A stretch of DNA of 41,766 nucleotides from Pseudomonadota bacterium (GCA_027624955.1 JAQBTG010000036.1:1-41766); one strand, 5' to 3'; positions 34,985 through 41,766 are shown, counted from the stretch's first letter. Translations and numbers: made by a program. The notes: a model not told the origin generated them from the sequence alone.

Positions 34985-36316
34985 TCAGAATTTTGTCCAC
35001 CACGGCTTGCGGCCGTTCAGCCCAACCATCGGAATGCCGGTCATCATCGCCACATCCTGAGTAAGCGAGCGCATATCGTTGGGATCAAGATCGGAGACCC
35101 TGTTCTTGCCGCAGGAGCGCGCGAAGAGTTGGATTTCCATGGTCATGGCGTTGAGGAAATTGGTTACGCGATCGGCCGCCTCGTCGACGTCGAGGCGCGC
35201 CATCAGCTTCGGCAACTGGGTCGTGATGCCGACCGGGCAAAGCCCGGTATGGCAATGCTGGCATTCATACGGCGTGGTGCCGAGGCGCTCGTAATCTTCA
35301 AGATAGATCGGCGCGTGGCAATTGAGCGCGATGATCGGCGCGGTGCCGAGATAGACCACATCGGCGCCAAGCGCGATCGCCTTGGCCGCATCGGCGCCGT
35401 TCTTGATGCCGCCGCCGACGATCAGTTTGATCTGATCCTGCTTGCCCATGTCATGCAGCGCCTCCACTGCTTCTGCTATGGCGGCGATTGTCGGAATACC
35501 GGCATGATCGAGCTGGATTGTCGGTGAGGCGGCGGTGCCGCCTTCCATGCCGTCGAACACGATGGCATCGACATCGGCCTTACAGGCAATGCGCACATCG
35601 TTGGCGATACGCGCGGCGCCAACTTTGATCGAGATCGGCACCTCGTAGTTGGTGACCTCGCGGAGCTGCTCAAGCTTCATATAAAGATCGTCGGCGCCCA
35701 TCCAATCTGGGTGGCGGCAGCCGCTACGCTGATCAATGCCGACCGGCAGGTCGCGCATCTTGGCCACTTCCTCGGACATCTTCAGGCCGAGGAGCACGCC
35801 GCCAGTGCCGGGCTTGGCGCCCTGGCCGGCGCCAATTTCGATCATGTCGGCCTTCTTGAGGTCATACGGGTTCATGCCGTAGCGGCTCGGCAGATATTGC
35901 ATCACCAGCTTGGAAGAATGCTCGCGCTCCTCCGGATGCATGCCGCCTTCGCCGGTACAGGTCGAGATGCCGCAGCGCGTCGCCGCGATGCCGAGCGCGC
36001 GCTTGGCGTTGACCGACAATGCGCCGAAGCTCATACCAGCGATCATGATCGGGCGTTCCAGCACCAGCGGGCGTGACACCCGCCCCTCACCGATGACGAC
36101 CTTGGTATCGCAGCGTTCGCGATAGCCTTCGAGCGGCATGCGCGACAGTCCAGCCGGGGTGAACACCAGATCATCGAAATTGGGGAGGTTTTGGCGTTTG
36201 GTCGCCTGGCCGCGAATTTGGTAGCGCCCGAGCTCGGCCTTCTCGTGAATTTCCTCGATCGCGTCGGGGTGCCAGGTGCCGCTATAGGCGGGCGGTCTTT
36301 GGAATTCACCGGTCAT
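34985..36316 (-). CDS. mgsC: N-methylglutamate synthase subunit C / glutamate synthase large-subunit FMN domain protein (GlxD type)
   Basis: This 443-residue protein corresponds to the central FMN-binding synthase domain of glutamate synthase. Blocks include ERPIMIAGMSFGALSVNAKRALG, GEGGMHPEER, MIEIGAGQGAKPGTGGVL, AIVFDGMEGGTAASP and the cysteine cluster C352, C355, C360 (CQHCHTGLCPVG) that binds an iron-sulfur cluster. In N-methylglutamate synthase this subunit transfers the methylamine or ammonia group onto 2-oxoglutarate. Its ATG overlaps the mgsB stop as ATGA. The A, B and C parts being separate genes matches the Mgs/Glx arrangement rather than a fused GltB. Confidence 0.87.
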   Translation of the reverse strand: MTGEFQRPPAYSGTWHPDAIEEIHEKAELGRYQIRGQATKRQNLPNFDDLVFTPAGLSRMPLEGYRERCDTKVVIGEGRVSRPLVLERPIMIAGMSFGALSVNAKRALGIAATRCGISTCTGEGGMHPEEREHSSKLVMQYLPSRYGMNPYDLKKADMIEIGAGQGAKPGTGGVLLGLKMSEEVAKMRDLPVGIDQRSGCRHPDWMGADDLYMKLEQLREVTNYEVPISIKVGAARIANDVRIACKADVDAIVFDGMEGGTAASPTIQLDHAGIPTIAAIAEAVEALHDMGKQDQIKLIVGGGIKNGADAAKAIALGADVVYLGTAPIIALNCHAPIYLEDYERLGTTPYECQHCHTGLCPVGITTQLPKLMARLDVDEAADRVTNFLNAMTMEIQLFARSCGKNRVSDLDPNDMRSLTQDVAMMTGIPMVGLNGRKPWWTKF

Positions 36317-37017
36317 AGTGCGTCCTTCCAGGCAGCAAAATCATGCTTGTTGAAGTTCCATAAGGAACGGTCTGATTGCAGCTTTTTGAACGCTTTTGGC
36401 GGTTTAATTTTATAACGTTCGAGCAATTCGAGAACCTCGTCCAGCTCGCCCGCTTCCGGCTCGACCTCGGTCACGCCGCTGCCCAATTCCTCGGCTTTGC
36501 CGCCGAGCCAAATCTGTCCCTGATACATTGAATCGCCCAATCCCTTGGCCGAATTGCCGCAAACAATCAATTTGCCGTTTTGCATCATGAAGCCCGACAT
36601 ATAGCCGGCGTCGCCGCCGACGATCAGTTCGCCGGATTTGAGATAGATGCCAGCGCGCGGCCCGGCATTGCCCTTAACCACTACACGCCCGCCGCGGATC
36701 GAGGGCGCGGCGGAGCTTGCCGCATTGCCTTGCACCACCACCTCGCCGGCCATTAGATTGTCGCCCACGCCCCAGCCCGAGCTGCCGTGGATTTCCGCCG
36801 TCACGCCGTCACACAGGCCAACCGTGTAATAGCCGACATGGCCGCGATAGATCATGTGGATCGGCTTTAGAATGCCGACGCCGATGTTATGCCGCGCCTG
36901 GGTATTGAGAATTTCCACTGCCGGCACGCCATCCTCCGCCGCCTGGCGGATGGCAATGTTGATGTCGCGCGTCGGCTTGTCGCTGCAGTCGATCGTGAGG
37001 GTTTCTACATTTGCCAT
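36313..37017 (-). CDS. mgsB: N-methylglutamate synthase subunit B / glutamate synthase GXGXG-domain protein (GlxC type)
   Basis: This 234-residue protein is a stand-alone GXGXG right-handed beta-helix domain as at the C-terminus of GltB. Recurrent Gly-rich turns are seen in GSSGWGVGDNLMAGEVVVQGNAAS, GRVVVKGNAGPRAGIYLKSGELIVGGDAGYMSGF and GKLIVCGNSAKGLG. The start at 37017, preceded by GGCGAGGTG, is preferred over the longer frame from 37047, which begins deeper in mgsA; even so it overlaps the mgsA stop by 13 bp. It is a structural subunit that links the amidotransferase and synthase domains. Confidence 0.85.
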   Translation of the reverse strand: MANVETLTIDCSDKPTRDINIAIRQAAEDGVPAVEILNTQARHNIGVGILKPIHMIYRGHVGYYTVGLCDGVTAEIHGSSGWGVGDNLMAGEVVVQGNAASSAAPSIRGGRVVVKGNAGPRAGIYLKSGELIVGGDAGYMSGFMMQNGKLIVCGNSAKGLGDSMYQGQIWLGGKAEELGSGVTEVEPEAGELDEVLELLERYKIKPPKAFKKLQSDRSLWNFNKHDFAAWKDAL

Positions 37018-37901
37018 ACATGCACCTCGCCGGCGCCTGGCTCCCACACATCGATATCGGTCAGCACGCCTTCTCTTAAGGATTGTGGGTCTGATGACAT
37101 CGCGATGAAATCATCGGTCTCGCCGATCACCAGCGGCTTGGCGGCGTAGGCGTCTTTGACAATCGCGAAGCAACTATCTGTGACCGCGATGTAGGTAAAG
37201 CAGCCGTCCAATTTCTCGACCGAGATATGGAGCGCATCCTCGAACGTTGCGCCTTTCGACATTTCATCGATCAGCATGATCGGGATGATTTCTGAATCAT
37301 TCTGCGTCGTGAAACTATAGCCCTTGAGCCCGTAGCTCGAGCGCAAATGGTGATAGTTGGTGATATGGCCGTTATGCACGATCGAGAGGTCCGAATGGGC
37401 ACGCGCCGTCAGCGGCTGGCCGTTGGTAAAATCAATGCGGCTCTCGGTGGCATAGCGGGTGAGGCCCATCGCCAGGCGGCCATTGTAGGATTTGAGATCA
37501 AACTCGGCGTCGAGATTGGCGACACCGCCCATATGTTTGAGCACTTCTAGGTGGCGGGCGATGCTGCCGACGGAAATGCCGGGGTCGAGCGCGTCGATGG
37601 CGTCGACCAAATCCGCTTCCGAGCCGTCAAAGACGATGGCGGCGCTAACATAGCCGTGGCCGTCGGTTGCCCGTTTAACGGTGCCAAGCTGGTCTAACAA
37701 TTCGAGAACGCGCGGCCCACCGCCGGGCGCTTCGCAATTGACGCCAACGTAAAGGAGACCGGGCTCATTGGCGTGCCACAGCGTCACGCCGGTTGAATCC
37801 GGGCCGCGGCGAAAAATGCCGTCCAGGATGCGGTAGGCAATCTCGCCGGTCTTCTGGCCATGCTCCGCAGATTTGAAAAAGATGCCGCCAACGCCACACA
37901 T
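37005..37901 (-). CDS. mgsA: N-methylglutamate synthase subunit A / class II glutamine amidotransferase (GlxB type)
   Basis: This 298-residue Ntn-type class II amidotransferase begins Met-Cys, so the processed N-terminal cysteine (C2 in CGVGGIFF) is the nucleophile. RRGPDSTGVTLW, TRYATESR, and GQPLTARAHSDLSIVHNGHITNYHHLR resemble the PurF/GltB glutaminase active-site loops. In the Mgs complex the subunit releases methylamine from gamma-glutamylmethylamide, by analogy with ammonia release from glutamine. It heads the three contiguous synthase genes, and an 89-residue gene precedes it by 15 bp. Confidence 0.86.
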   Translation of the reverse strand: MCGVGGIFFKSAEHGQKTGEIAYRILDGIFRRGPDSTGVTLWHANEPGLLYVGVNCEAPGGGPRVLELLDQLGTVKRATDGHGYVSAAIVFDGSEADLVDAIDALDPGISVGSIARHLEVLKHMGGVANLDAEFDLKSYNGRLAMGLTRYATESRIDFTNGQPLTARAHSDLSIVHNGHITNYHHLRSSYGLKGYSFTTQNDSEIIPIMLIDEMSKGATFEDALHISVEKLDGCFTYIAVTDSCFAIVKDAYAAKPLVIGETDDFIAMSSDPQSLREGVLTDIDVWEPGAGEVHVWQM

Positions 37902-37916
37902 GGTATTTCTCCTGCC

Positions 37917-38186
37917 CTATTTAGCCGCGCGGTTGAGCTTCAGTTTGGCGTCAAGATCGGACCACGGGATCATCGCGTCGATCCAGGTGTTGACGCGGTC
38001 GATCGCCAGCATTGTGCTTTCCGTGGCGGCGACGATCTGGGCATGGTTTTTCGCCCCATTGGCTGCGAAATAATCGGCCAGATCGTTCACCAGCTTGGCC
38101 GTGTTGGTCAGTTTCCATTTCGCCAAACGCCCGGAATGACGGGTGAGGAGCGCGGAGGCCATACGGTTCAGCGCTTTCACATCCAT
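37917..38186 (-). CDS. Small hypothetical protein heading the mgsABC-gmaS operon
   Basis: This 89-residue protein is not recognised. It is largely helical: MDVKALNRMASALLTRHSG, KLVNDLADYFAANG, and an IVAATESTMLAIDRVNTW segment followed by a charged C-terminus. No membrane segment or signal is evident. The ATG at 38186 is preceded by GAGGGCGAT. It lies 15 bp upstream of mgsA, in the same direction, so it is co-transcribed with the N-methylglutamate synthase genes; a role as assembly factor or regulator of that enzyme is conceivable but not shown by sequence. Confidence 0.65.
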   Translation of the reverse strand: MDVKALNRMASALLTRHSGRLAKWKLTNTAKLVNDLADYFAANGAKNHAQIVAATESTMLAIDRVNTWIDAMIPWSDLDAKLKLNRAAK

Positions 38187-38273
38187 ATCGCCCTCTTTCT
38201 CTCGTTCGACACGTCAGCGTCCAGTCGGCCGCCGCGTGAGTGGATTTTCACCATTGCGATATCACAGAAGGTT

Positions 38274-38317
38274 ATGACAGACAATGCGTCGGCTCGGATA
38301 ATCTGGTCATACCAGAT
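38274..38317 (+). promoter_or_regulatory. Promoter with FadR/PdhR-type operator upstream of the CocE-family hydrolase
   Basis: A strong sigma70 promoter is seen: -35 ATGACA at 38274-38279, a 17-bp spacer and -10 GATAAT at 38297-38302. Overlapping its 3' end is the palindrome ATCTGGTCATACCAGAT at 38301-38317, with 7-bp arms and a 3-bp centre, the form bound by GntR/FCD regulators (TGGT-N3-ACCA). A nearly identical palindrome precedes the FCD regulator gene at 40367. The operator covers the expected start of transcription, so repression is likely. The region 38187-38537 (351 bp) also contains the divergent start of the mgs operon on the other strand. Confidence 0.72.
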
Positions 38318-38472
38318 GTTGCAGCGCGGCATATTCTGCAATCTGCCGGATCCGTAGCCTTGGCGTCATCGAGCGCCAGAGGCCTCATCGATGGAATTTT
38401 GCCGCACTCTGACGGGATCGGATATATTCTCTCAATCTAAGTGTGGTACGCATGTGAGGCGCCTGGGCGGTG

Positions 38473-38491
38473 CGGTTTGAAATCAAAACCG
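38473..38491. promoter_or_regulatory. Short dyad in the leader of the CocE-family hydrolase
   Basis: CGGTTT and AAACCG form perfect 6-bp arms around a seven-base centre, 46 bp before the ATG at 38538. A second possible promoter lies upstream (TTGCCG at 38399-38404, 18-bp spacer, TATATT at 38423-38428), so the dyad could be an operator in its initial transcribed region or a leader hairpin. Confidence 0.3.
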
Positions 38492-38537
38492 ATTCGCAAT
38501 TGGCGAAATATATCAACTCGTTGAGGGGTAGTCACCA

Positions 38538-40268
38538 ATGGCCGATGACAAACTGCACGAGGTTGAGGTTGAAACCGGCGTTGCCATGAAAATGCGCGAT
38601 GGCGTCGAGCTGATGGCGGATATCTATACGCCGAAGGAAGACGGCGAATATCCGGTGCTGCTGTTGCGCCTGCCCTATGACAAAGCCGTGGCGGAAGTTC
38701 AGGCCTTCATGCATCCCGAATGGTATGCCCGACAAGGCTATATTGTGGTCAGCCAGGACACCCGCGGGCGCGGCGCCTCGGGCGGCGAATTCCGCCCGTT
38801 TCACGACGAAGCTGATGATGGCGTCGATACCATTGAGGCTTGCGTGAAGCTCAGCAAATCGAATGGCAAGGTCGGTACGTACGGATTTTCGTATCCCGGG
38901 CAGACGCAATTGCTAGCCGCCGTGAAGCGGCCCAAGGGTTTCACCACCATGGTGCCGGCGCTCACCTCAGACGGCATTTATGACGACTGGACGTTTAAGA
39001 ACGGCGCGCTGCATCAGGCGTTCGTGCAGGGCTGGGCGGCCTATCTCTCGATCGGCGAAGTGTTCCGTAAGGGCAAGCCGGCGGAGGTGCGCCCGGCGAT
39101 CCAACGCCTGACCGGCATTTGCGGTTCCTACGATCATTTACCAGTCACGAACCACCCGGATTTGCCCAAGAAATTCAACAGCTTCTACTATGAGTGGCTG
39201 AAGCACCCGACCTTCGACGCCTATTGGAAAAAGTGGCAGACCTCGGACAAATATGGCGAGATCGATGTGCCGGCGCTGCATATCGCCGGTTGGTACGACA
39301 TTTTCGTCGAGGGCAATATCCGCAATTACCTCGGTCTCAAGGCAGGCGCCAAGACGGAAGAGGCGCGGGCCGGGCAGAAGCTGGTGATCGGCCCGTGGTT
39401 TCACATGCCGTGGACCCAGGCGATGGGTGAGATGGATTTTGGCCCCGAAGCGCGCAACCGCACCGACGAATTAATGATACGCTGGTTCGATCATTGGCTG
39501 GCCGGCAAAGATACGGGCCTTATGGACGAGCCGCCGGTTTCAGTTTTTGTCATGGGTGCCAACAAATGGCGCCAGGCCGAAGAATGGCCGCTGAAGAGCA
39601 CCAAATTCACCAAATTCTTTATGCACAGCGGCGGGCGCGCCAATTCACTGAATGGCGATGGCGTCCTTAGCCGCCAGGAGCCAGGCGAAGAACCACACGA
39701 TATTTATGTGTCCGACCCCAACTATCCGGTACAGAGCTTGGGCGGGCGCAGTTGCTGCCTCGCCGCGCTTGCGCCGATGGGGCCGATGGATCAACGCCCT
39801 GTGGAAACGCGCAACGACGTGCTGGTGTTTACCACGGCGCACCTGGCCCAAGACGTCGCGGTGATCGGCCCGGTCGATGTGACGCTCTACGCTGCGTCGA
39901 GCGCAGACGATACCGATTTCACCATCAAATTGGTCGACGTCCATCCTGATGGACGTGCGATCAATATCGTCGATGCCATCCAGCGTGCGAGCCACCGCGA
40001 GAGCAGCGAGAAGCCAACCGCCATCAAGCCGGGTGAGGTCTACAAATATGATTTCCGTGTTGGCAGCACGGCGATCCGCTTCGCTAAAGGACACCGCATT
40101 CGGATCGAAGTCGCGAGCAGCAACTTCCCGACCTTTGAGCGCCATCTCAACAAATTCCGCAAGGATTTGAATGGCGGTTATTACGATGGGTTCGTCGCGA
40201 CCCAACGCGTATTTCACGATTCGGCGCGCCCGTCGCACATCACCTTGCCGTTGGTGCCCGCCGCCTGA
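38538..40268 (+). CDS. CocE/NonD family serine hydrolase (peptidase S15-like)
   Basis: This 576-residue hydrolase is an alpha/beta-hydrolase of the cocaine-esterase/X-Pro dipeptidyl-peptidase (S15) family. The catalytic triad is visible: S118 in TYGFSYPGQ, D254 in AGWYDIFVEGN and H289 in GPWFHMPW. The DTRGRGASGGEF block at 74-85 is also typical of the family. The C-terminal jelly-roll domain (DVAVIGPVDVTLYAASSADDTDFTIKLVDVHPDG through the IRIEVASSNFPTFERH end) is complete. Family members hydrolyse esters or amides such as cocaine or glutaryl-7-ACA; with dimethylformamidase and methylamine genes nearby, an N-acyl or amide ester is a reasonable guess only. It has its own promoter and operator at 38274-38317, and the regulator gene follows 98 bp after its stop. 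Confidence 0.87.
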   Translation: MADDKLHEVEVETGVAMKMRDGVELMADIYTPKEDGEYPVLLLRLPYDKAVAEVQAFMHPEWYARQGYIVVSQDTRGRGASGGEFRPFHDEADDGVDTIEACVKLSKSNGKVGTYGFSYPGQTQLLAAVKRPKGFTTMVPALTSDGIYDDWTFKNGALHQAFVQGWAAYLSIGEVFRKGKPAEVRPAIQRLTGICGSYDHLPVTNHPDLPKKFNSFYYEWLKHPTFDAYWKKWQTSDKYGEIDVPALHIAGWYDIFVEGNIRNYLGLKAGAKTEEARAGQKLVIGPWFHMPWTQAMGEMDFGPEARNRTDELMIRWFDHWLAGKDTGLMDEPPVSVFVMGANKWRQAEEWPLKSTKFTKFFMHSGGRANSLNGDGVLSRQEPGEEPHDIYVSDPNYPVQSLGGRSCCLAALAPMGPMDQRPVETRNDVLVFTTAHLAQDVAVIGPVDVTLYAASSADDTDFTIKLVDVHPDGRAINIVDAIQRASHRESSEKPTAIKPGEVYKYDFRVGSTAIRFAKGHRIRIEVASSNFPTFERHLNKFRKDLNGGYYDGFVATQRVFHDSARPSHITLPLVPAA

Positions 40269-40294
40269 GCCTATCCGACCCCGGCCGCCAGCGC

Positions 40295-40336
40295 TTGACG
40301 GCGCCGCCCAGCCGGCGTTAGTCTGGTCAGACCAGA
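40295..40336 (+). promoter_or_regulatory. Promoter with FadR/PdhR-type operator upstream of the GntR/FCD regulator
   Basis: TCTGGTCAGACCAGA at 40322-40336 is a perfect 15-bp palindrome, of the TGGTNNNACCA type known for FadR-subfamily regulators such as PdhR and LldR. It overlaps a weak -10 box TAGTCT (40319-40324) placed 18 bp after a -35 box TTGACG (40295-40300). It lies 30 bp upstream of the regulator's own ATG, suggesting autorepression. Confidence 0.72.
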
Positions 40337-40366
40337 TTGCCCGCATCGCAATCATTGGGGTACGAT

Positions 40367-41086
40367 ATGGATGTGCAGCCACTACGCGGCAGCCTCGGCG
40401 AAGCCGCTTTCGAGCGCCTTCGTGAGGGCATTTCCGGTGGCAAATGGGCGCCTGGCCAACGCCTACCGAGCGAGCGCGCCCTGGCCGGGCATCTCGCCAT
40501 CAGCCGCCCGGCGTTGAGAGAAGCGGTGAAGCGATTGGAAGGTGAGGGGCTGATCGAGATCCGCCCGCGTAAAGGCCTTTATGTGCGCGCTGCCTCCAAC
40601 GACCACCTCGGCAATTCTTTCGAGCGTCTGATCGGCACCGATTTTGACCGCGTCAACGAATTGTTAGATTTGCGCCGCGTGTTGGAGCACCGCTCAGCCT
40701 ATCTCGCTGCCGAATATGCCAGCCCAGAGGACATCGCCGACCTGGCCGCGATCTTCGCCGATATCAAACGCGATGTTGCCGAGGGCGGCACTGGCGAAGA
40801 GCCCGATGTGCGCTTCCATTGCGCCATCGCCAAGGCAGCCGGCAATACTGTGCTCACCCATCTGATGGCGACACTGCATGGCGCCCTCGCCAAGGCGTCG
40901 CGCCTGCTCGCCTCGCGCCTGATGGAAAGCAACCACTACCGAGACGGCATGTTCGAACTGCACGTCCGCATCTACGAGGCTATCCGCAGCCACGACCCCA
41001 AAGCCGCAGCCGCGGCCATGGACGCCCATTTCGATTTCGTGCTGCGGGAGTTTTCGCAGTACAGGGCGCGGGCAGGAGAGTCGTAG
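40367..41086 (+). CDS. GntR-family transcriptional regulator, FadR/FCD subfamily
   Basis: This 239-residue regulator has an N-terminal GntR winged helix (AAFERLREGISGGKWAPGQRLPSERALAGHLAISRPALREAVKRLEGEGLIEIRPRKGLYVR, described by its first and last blocks) and a C-terminal FCD effector domain. The FCD metal-site residues are recognisable: DxRFHCAIAKAAGN, then HVRIYEAIRSHDPKAAAAAMDAHFDF. The ATG at 40367 with GGGG upstream is better than a TTG at 40337, which would start within the operator. Regulators of this type respond to organic acids or amino acids. Paired palindromes before its own gene and before the CocE hydrolase indicate their joint control; the divergent mgs operon may be affected too. 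Confidence 0.88.
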   Translation: MDVQPLRGSLGEAAFERLREGISGGKWAPGQRLPSERALAGHLAISRPALREAVKRLEGEGLIEIRPRKGLYVRAASNDHLGNSFERLIGTDFDRVNELLDLRRVLEHRSAYLAAEYASPEDIADLAAIFADIKRDVAEGGTGEEPDVRFHCAIAKAAGNTVLTHLMATLHGALAKASRLLASRLMESNHYRDGMFELHVRIYEAIRSHDPKAAAAAMDAHFDFVLREFSQYRARAGES

Positions 41087-41232
41087 GGAACCCACAAAGG
41101 CTTACTAATACGGCACCACCAACCGGAATGCCCTTTGCATTCCGGCAAGCGCGACTGCGCGTCCGAGTTTATACGAGGTAGCCAAGGGCGCGCACGCGCC
41201 CGCCCGGCGCTTGAGGGCCAAACATAAAAAAA
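41087..41232 (+). repeat. Dispersed intergenic repeat, copy 3 of 3 (about 145 bp)
   Basis: The 64-bp core at 41123-41186 has the stem CCGGAATGC / GCATTCCGG with a CCTTT loop and ends TACGAGGTAGCCAAG. A second stem (GGGCGC / GCGCCC) at the position of the weaker GCGG / CCGC stem of the other copies is stronger here. The copy starts directly after the stop of the FCD regulator, as copy 1 does after its upstream gene. Its tail is an A run that forms the T tract of the terminator on the other strand. Confidence 0.88.
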
Positions 41233-41256
41233 GAGGCCGGCTTGGCGGCCGGCCTC
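41226..41256 (-). terminator. Rho-independent terminator of the dimethylformamidase-like gene
   Basis: On the minus strand an 8-bp GC-rich stem GAGGCCGG / CCGGCCTC with loop CCGCCAAG is followed by seven T residues (complement of the A run at 41226-41232), 24 bp beyond the stop codon at 41280. All features of a strong intrinsic terminator are present. On the plus strand the hairpin is followed only by ATCTCCC. Confidence 0.85.
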
Positions 41257-41279
41257 ATCTCCCTCGGATTCGTGCTTTC

Positions 41280-41766
41280 TTAGAACGGCTTCGGATTGAT
41301 GAAGCGTTTGAGCACGTTTTTTGTCATGCGCGAAACGTTATTCTTGTAATTGTTATGAGACAGGCTGCCGGCCCAGGCGATAGAGCCGGTTGACCAAACA
41401 GCGCCGCCGTTCTGCGTCTCATGGAAGGTAATATCGGCGCGGACCAGCGGATTTTCATGCCCGCCGACGCCCGGTGTGGAGACCAGCATTTCCTCGCAAA
41501 CGACGAGGTAGATGTCGGTATGTTCGACCGAGGATGCGACGACATAGGTATCGGGTGGGGTGCCGAGCAGGCGGTCCGCGCGGTCCAATTCAAGCCCGGC
41601 AGCGCCATTGCCGATCAAACCGAAATCGCCGATTTTCTCGTCCTTGCCGATGCCTTCGAAGATGAACTTGACCTTCACTTTGTAGCTGTCGGGGTTACGC
41701 AGATAGTGGGACGATATATCAAAGCCCTGGGCGGTGAAGCCGACCCCGAGCATTTTCTGTGGCGGG
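41280..41766 (-). CDS. N,N-dimethylformamidase large subunit, C-terminal part (runs off the window)
   Basis: The open frame continues past the right edge of the window; only the last 161 or so residues are visible, so the in-frame ATG at 41753 is internal. The sequence matches the C-terminal domain of the N,N-dimethylformamidase beta/large subunit (DmfA2-type): MLGVGFTAQGFDISSHY, IFEGIGKDEKIGDFGLIGNG, AAGLELDRADRLLGTPPDTYV and the end GGAVWSTGSIAWAGSLSHN followed by NNVSRMTKNVLKRF. The enzyme hydrolyses dimethylformamide and related N-substituted formamides to amine and formate. This agrees with the methylamine-processing mgs/gmaS genes nearby. An intrinsic terminator follows. The small subunit would be expected to lie to the right, outside the window. 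Confidence 0.8.
   Translation of the reverse strand, partial: PPQKMLGVGFTAQGFDISSHYLRNPDSYKVKVKFIFEGIGKDEKIGDFGLIGNGAAGLELDRADRLLGTPPDTYVVASSVEHTDIYLVVCEEMLVSTPGVGGHENPLVRADITFHETQNGGAVWSTGSIAWAGSLSHNNYKNNVSRMTKNVLKRFINPKPF

Noticed and set aside
38240-38440. 66-codon rightward frame in the leader of the CocE-family gene
   Set aside because: It begins upstream of the promoter and contains the operator, has no ribosome-binding site and no recognisable sequence.

Overview
The window looks like chromosomal DNA of a high-GC (about 60 %, judged by eye) alphaproteobacterium. The TPR/glycosyltransferase-9 fusion, the LivFGHM importers, the HyuA/HyuB pair, the PuuE-type allantoinase homologs and the split glutamate-synthase-like cluster are all typical of Rhodospirillales/Rhizobiales-type genomes. 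This assignment is inferred from gene content. I see no rRNA, tRNA, CRISPR, phage gene or transposase.

Layout. From 0.1 to 7 kb there are miscellaneous genes: an MBL-fold hydrolase, an acetolactate-synthase-like ThDP enzyme, a TPR/GT9 protein broken by a frameshift, a PPOX-fold flavoprotein and a secreted FG-GAP/UnbV protein. From 7 to 24.3 kb there is a compact amide/ureide locus. Its leftward arm encodes an N-carbamoylsarcosine-amidase-like hydrolase and a complete branched-chain-amino-acid-type ABC importer. Its rightward arm encodes an amidase, a TfoX-N protein, two tandem PuuE-type allantoinase homologs, an NTF2-like protein, an M20-type N-carbamoyl-amino-acid/allantoate hydrolase and a TcuA-like flavoprotein. 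The convergent pair HyuA/HyuB (ATP-dependent hydantoinase/oxoprolinase) closes it. From 24.4 to 33.4 kb there are mixed accessory metabolic genes: a Bcr/CflA exporter, a DehI-type dehalogenase homolog, a beta-hydroxyacid dehydrogenase, RidA, a class I glutamine amidotransferase, an ETHE1-type persulfide dioxygenase with a rhodanese domain, an EamA exporter, a luciferase-like flavoenzyme and a membrane fatty acid desaturase.

From 33.6 to 41.8 kb there is a methylated-amine region. A leftward operon encodes MgsA, MgsB and MgsC (N-methylglutamate synthase type) followed by GmaS (gamma-glutamylmethylamide synthetase type), headed by an 89-residue unknown protein. Divergent from it are a CocE/NonD serine hydrolase and a GntR/FCD regulator. 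At the right edge is the C-terminal part of an N,N-dimethylformamidase large subunit.

Working together (inference): HyuAB could open an N-methylhydantoin-like ring, the amidohydrolases could remove the carbamoyl group, and dimethylformamidase plus the Mgs/GmaS enzymes could handle the released methylated amines. The window therefore reads as a locus for scavenging N-methylated amides and ureides. The creatinine deaminase, sarcosine oxidase and N-methylglutamate dehydrogenase that would complete such routes are not in the window.

Two non-coding signals stand out. First, a repeat of about 145 bp occurs three times in the same orientation, each time downstream of a rightward gene, with a 9-bp hairpin whose loop varies while its stem is kept. 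Second, two near-identical FadR/PdhR-type palindromes lie at the promoters of the CocE hydrolase and of the FCD regulator, which suggests a self-contained regulatory circuit.
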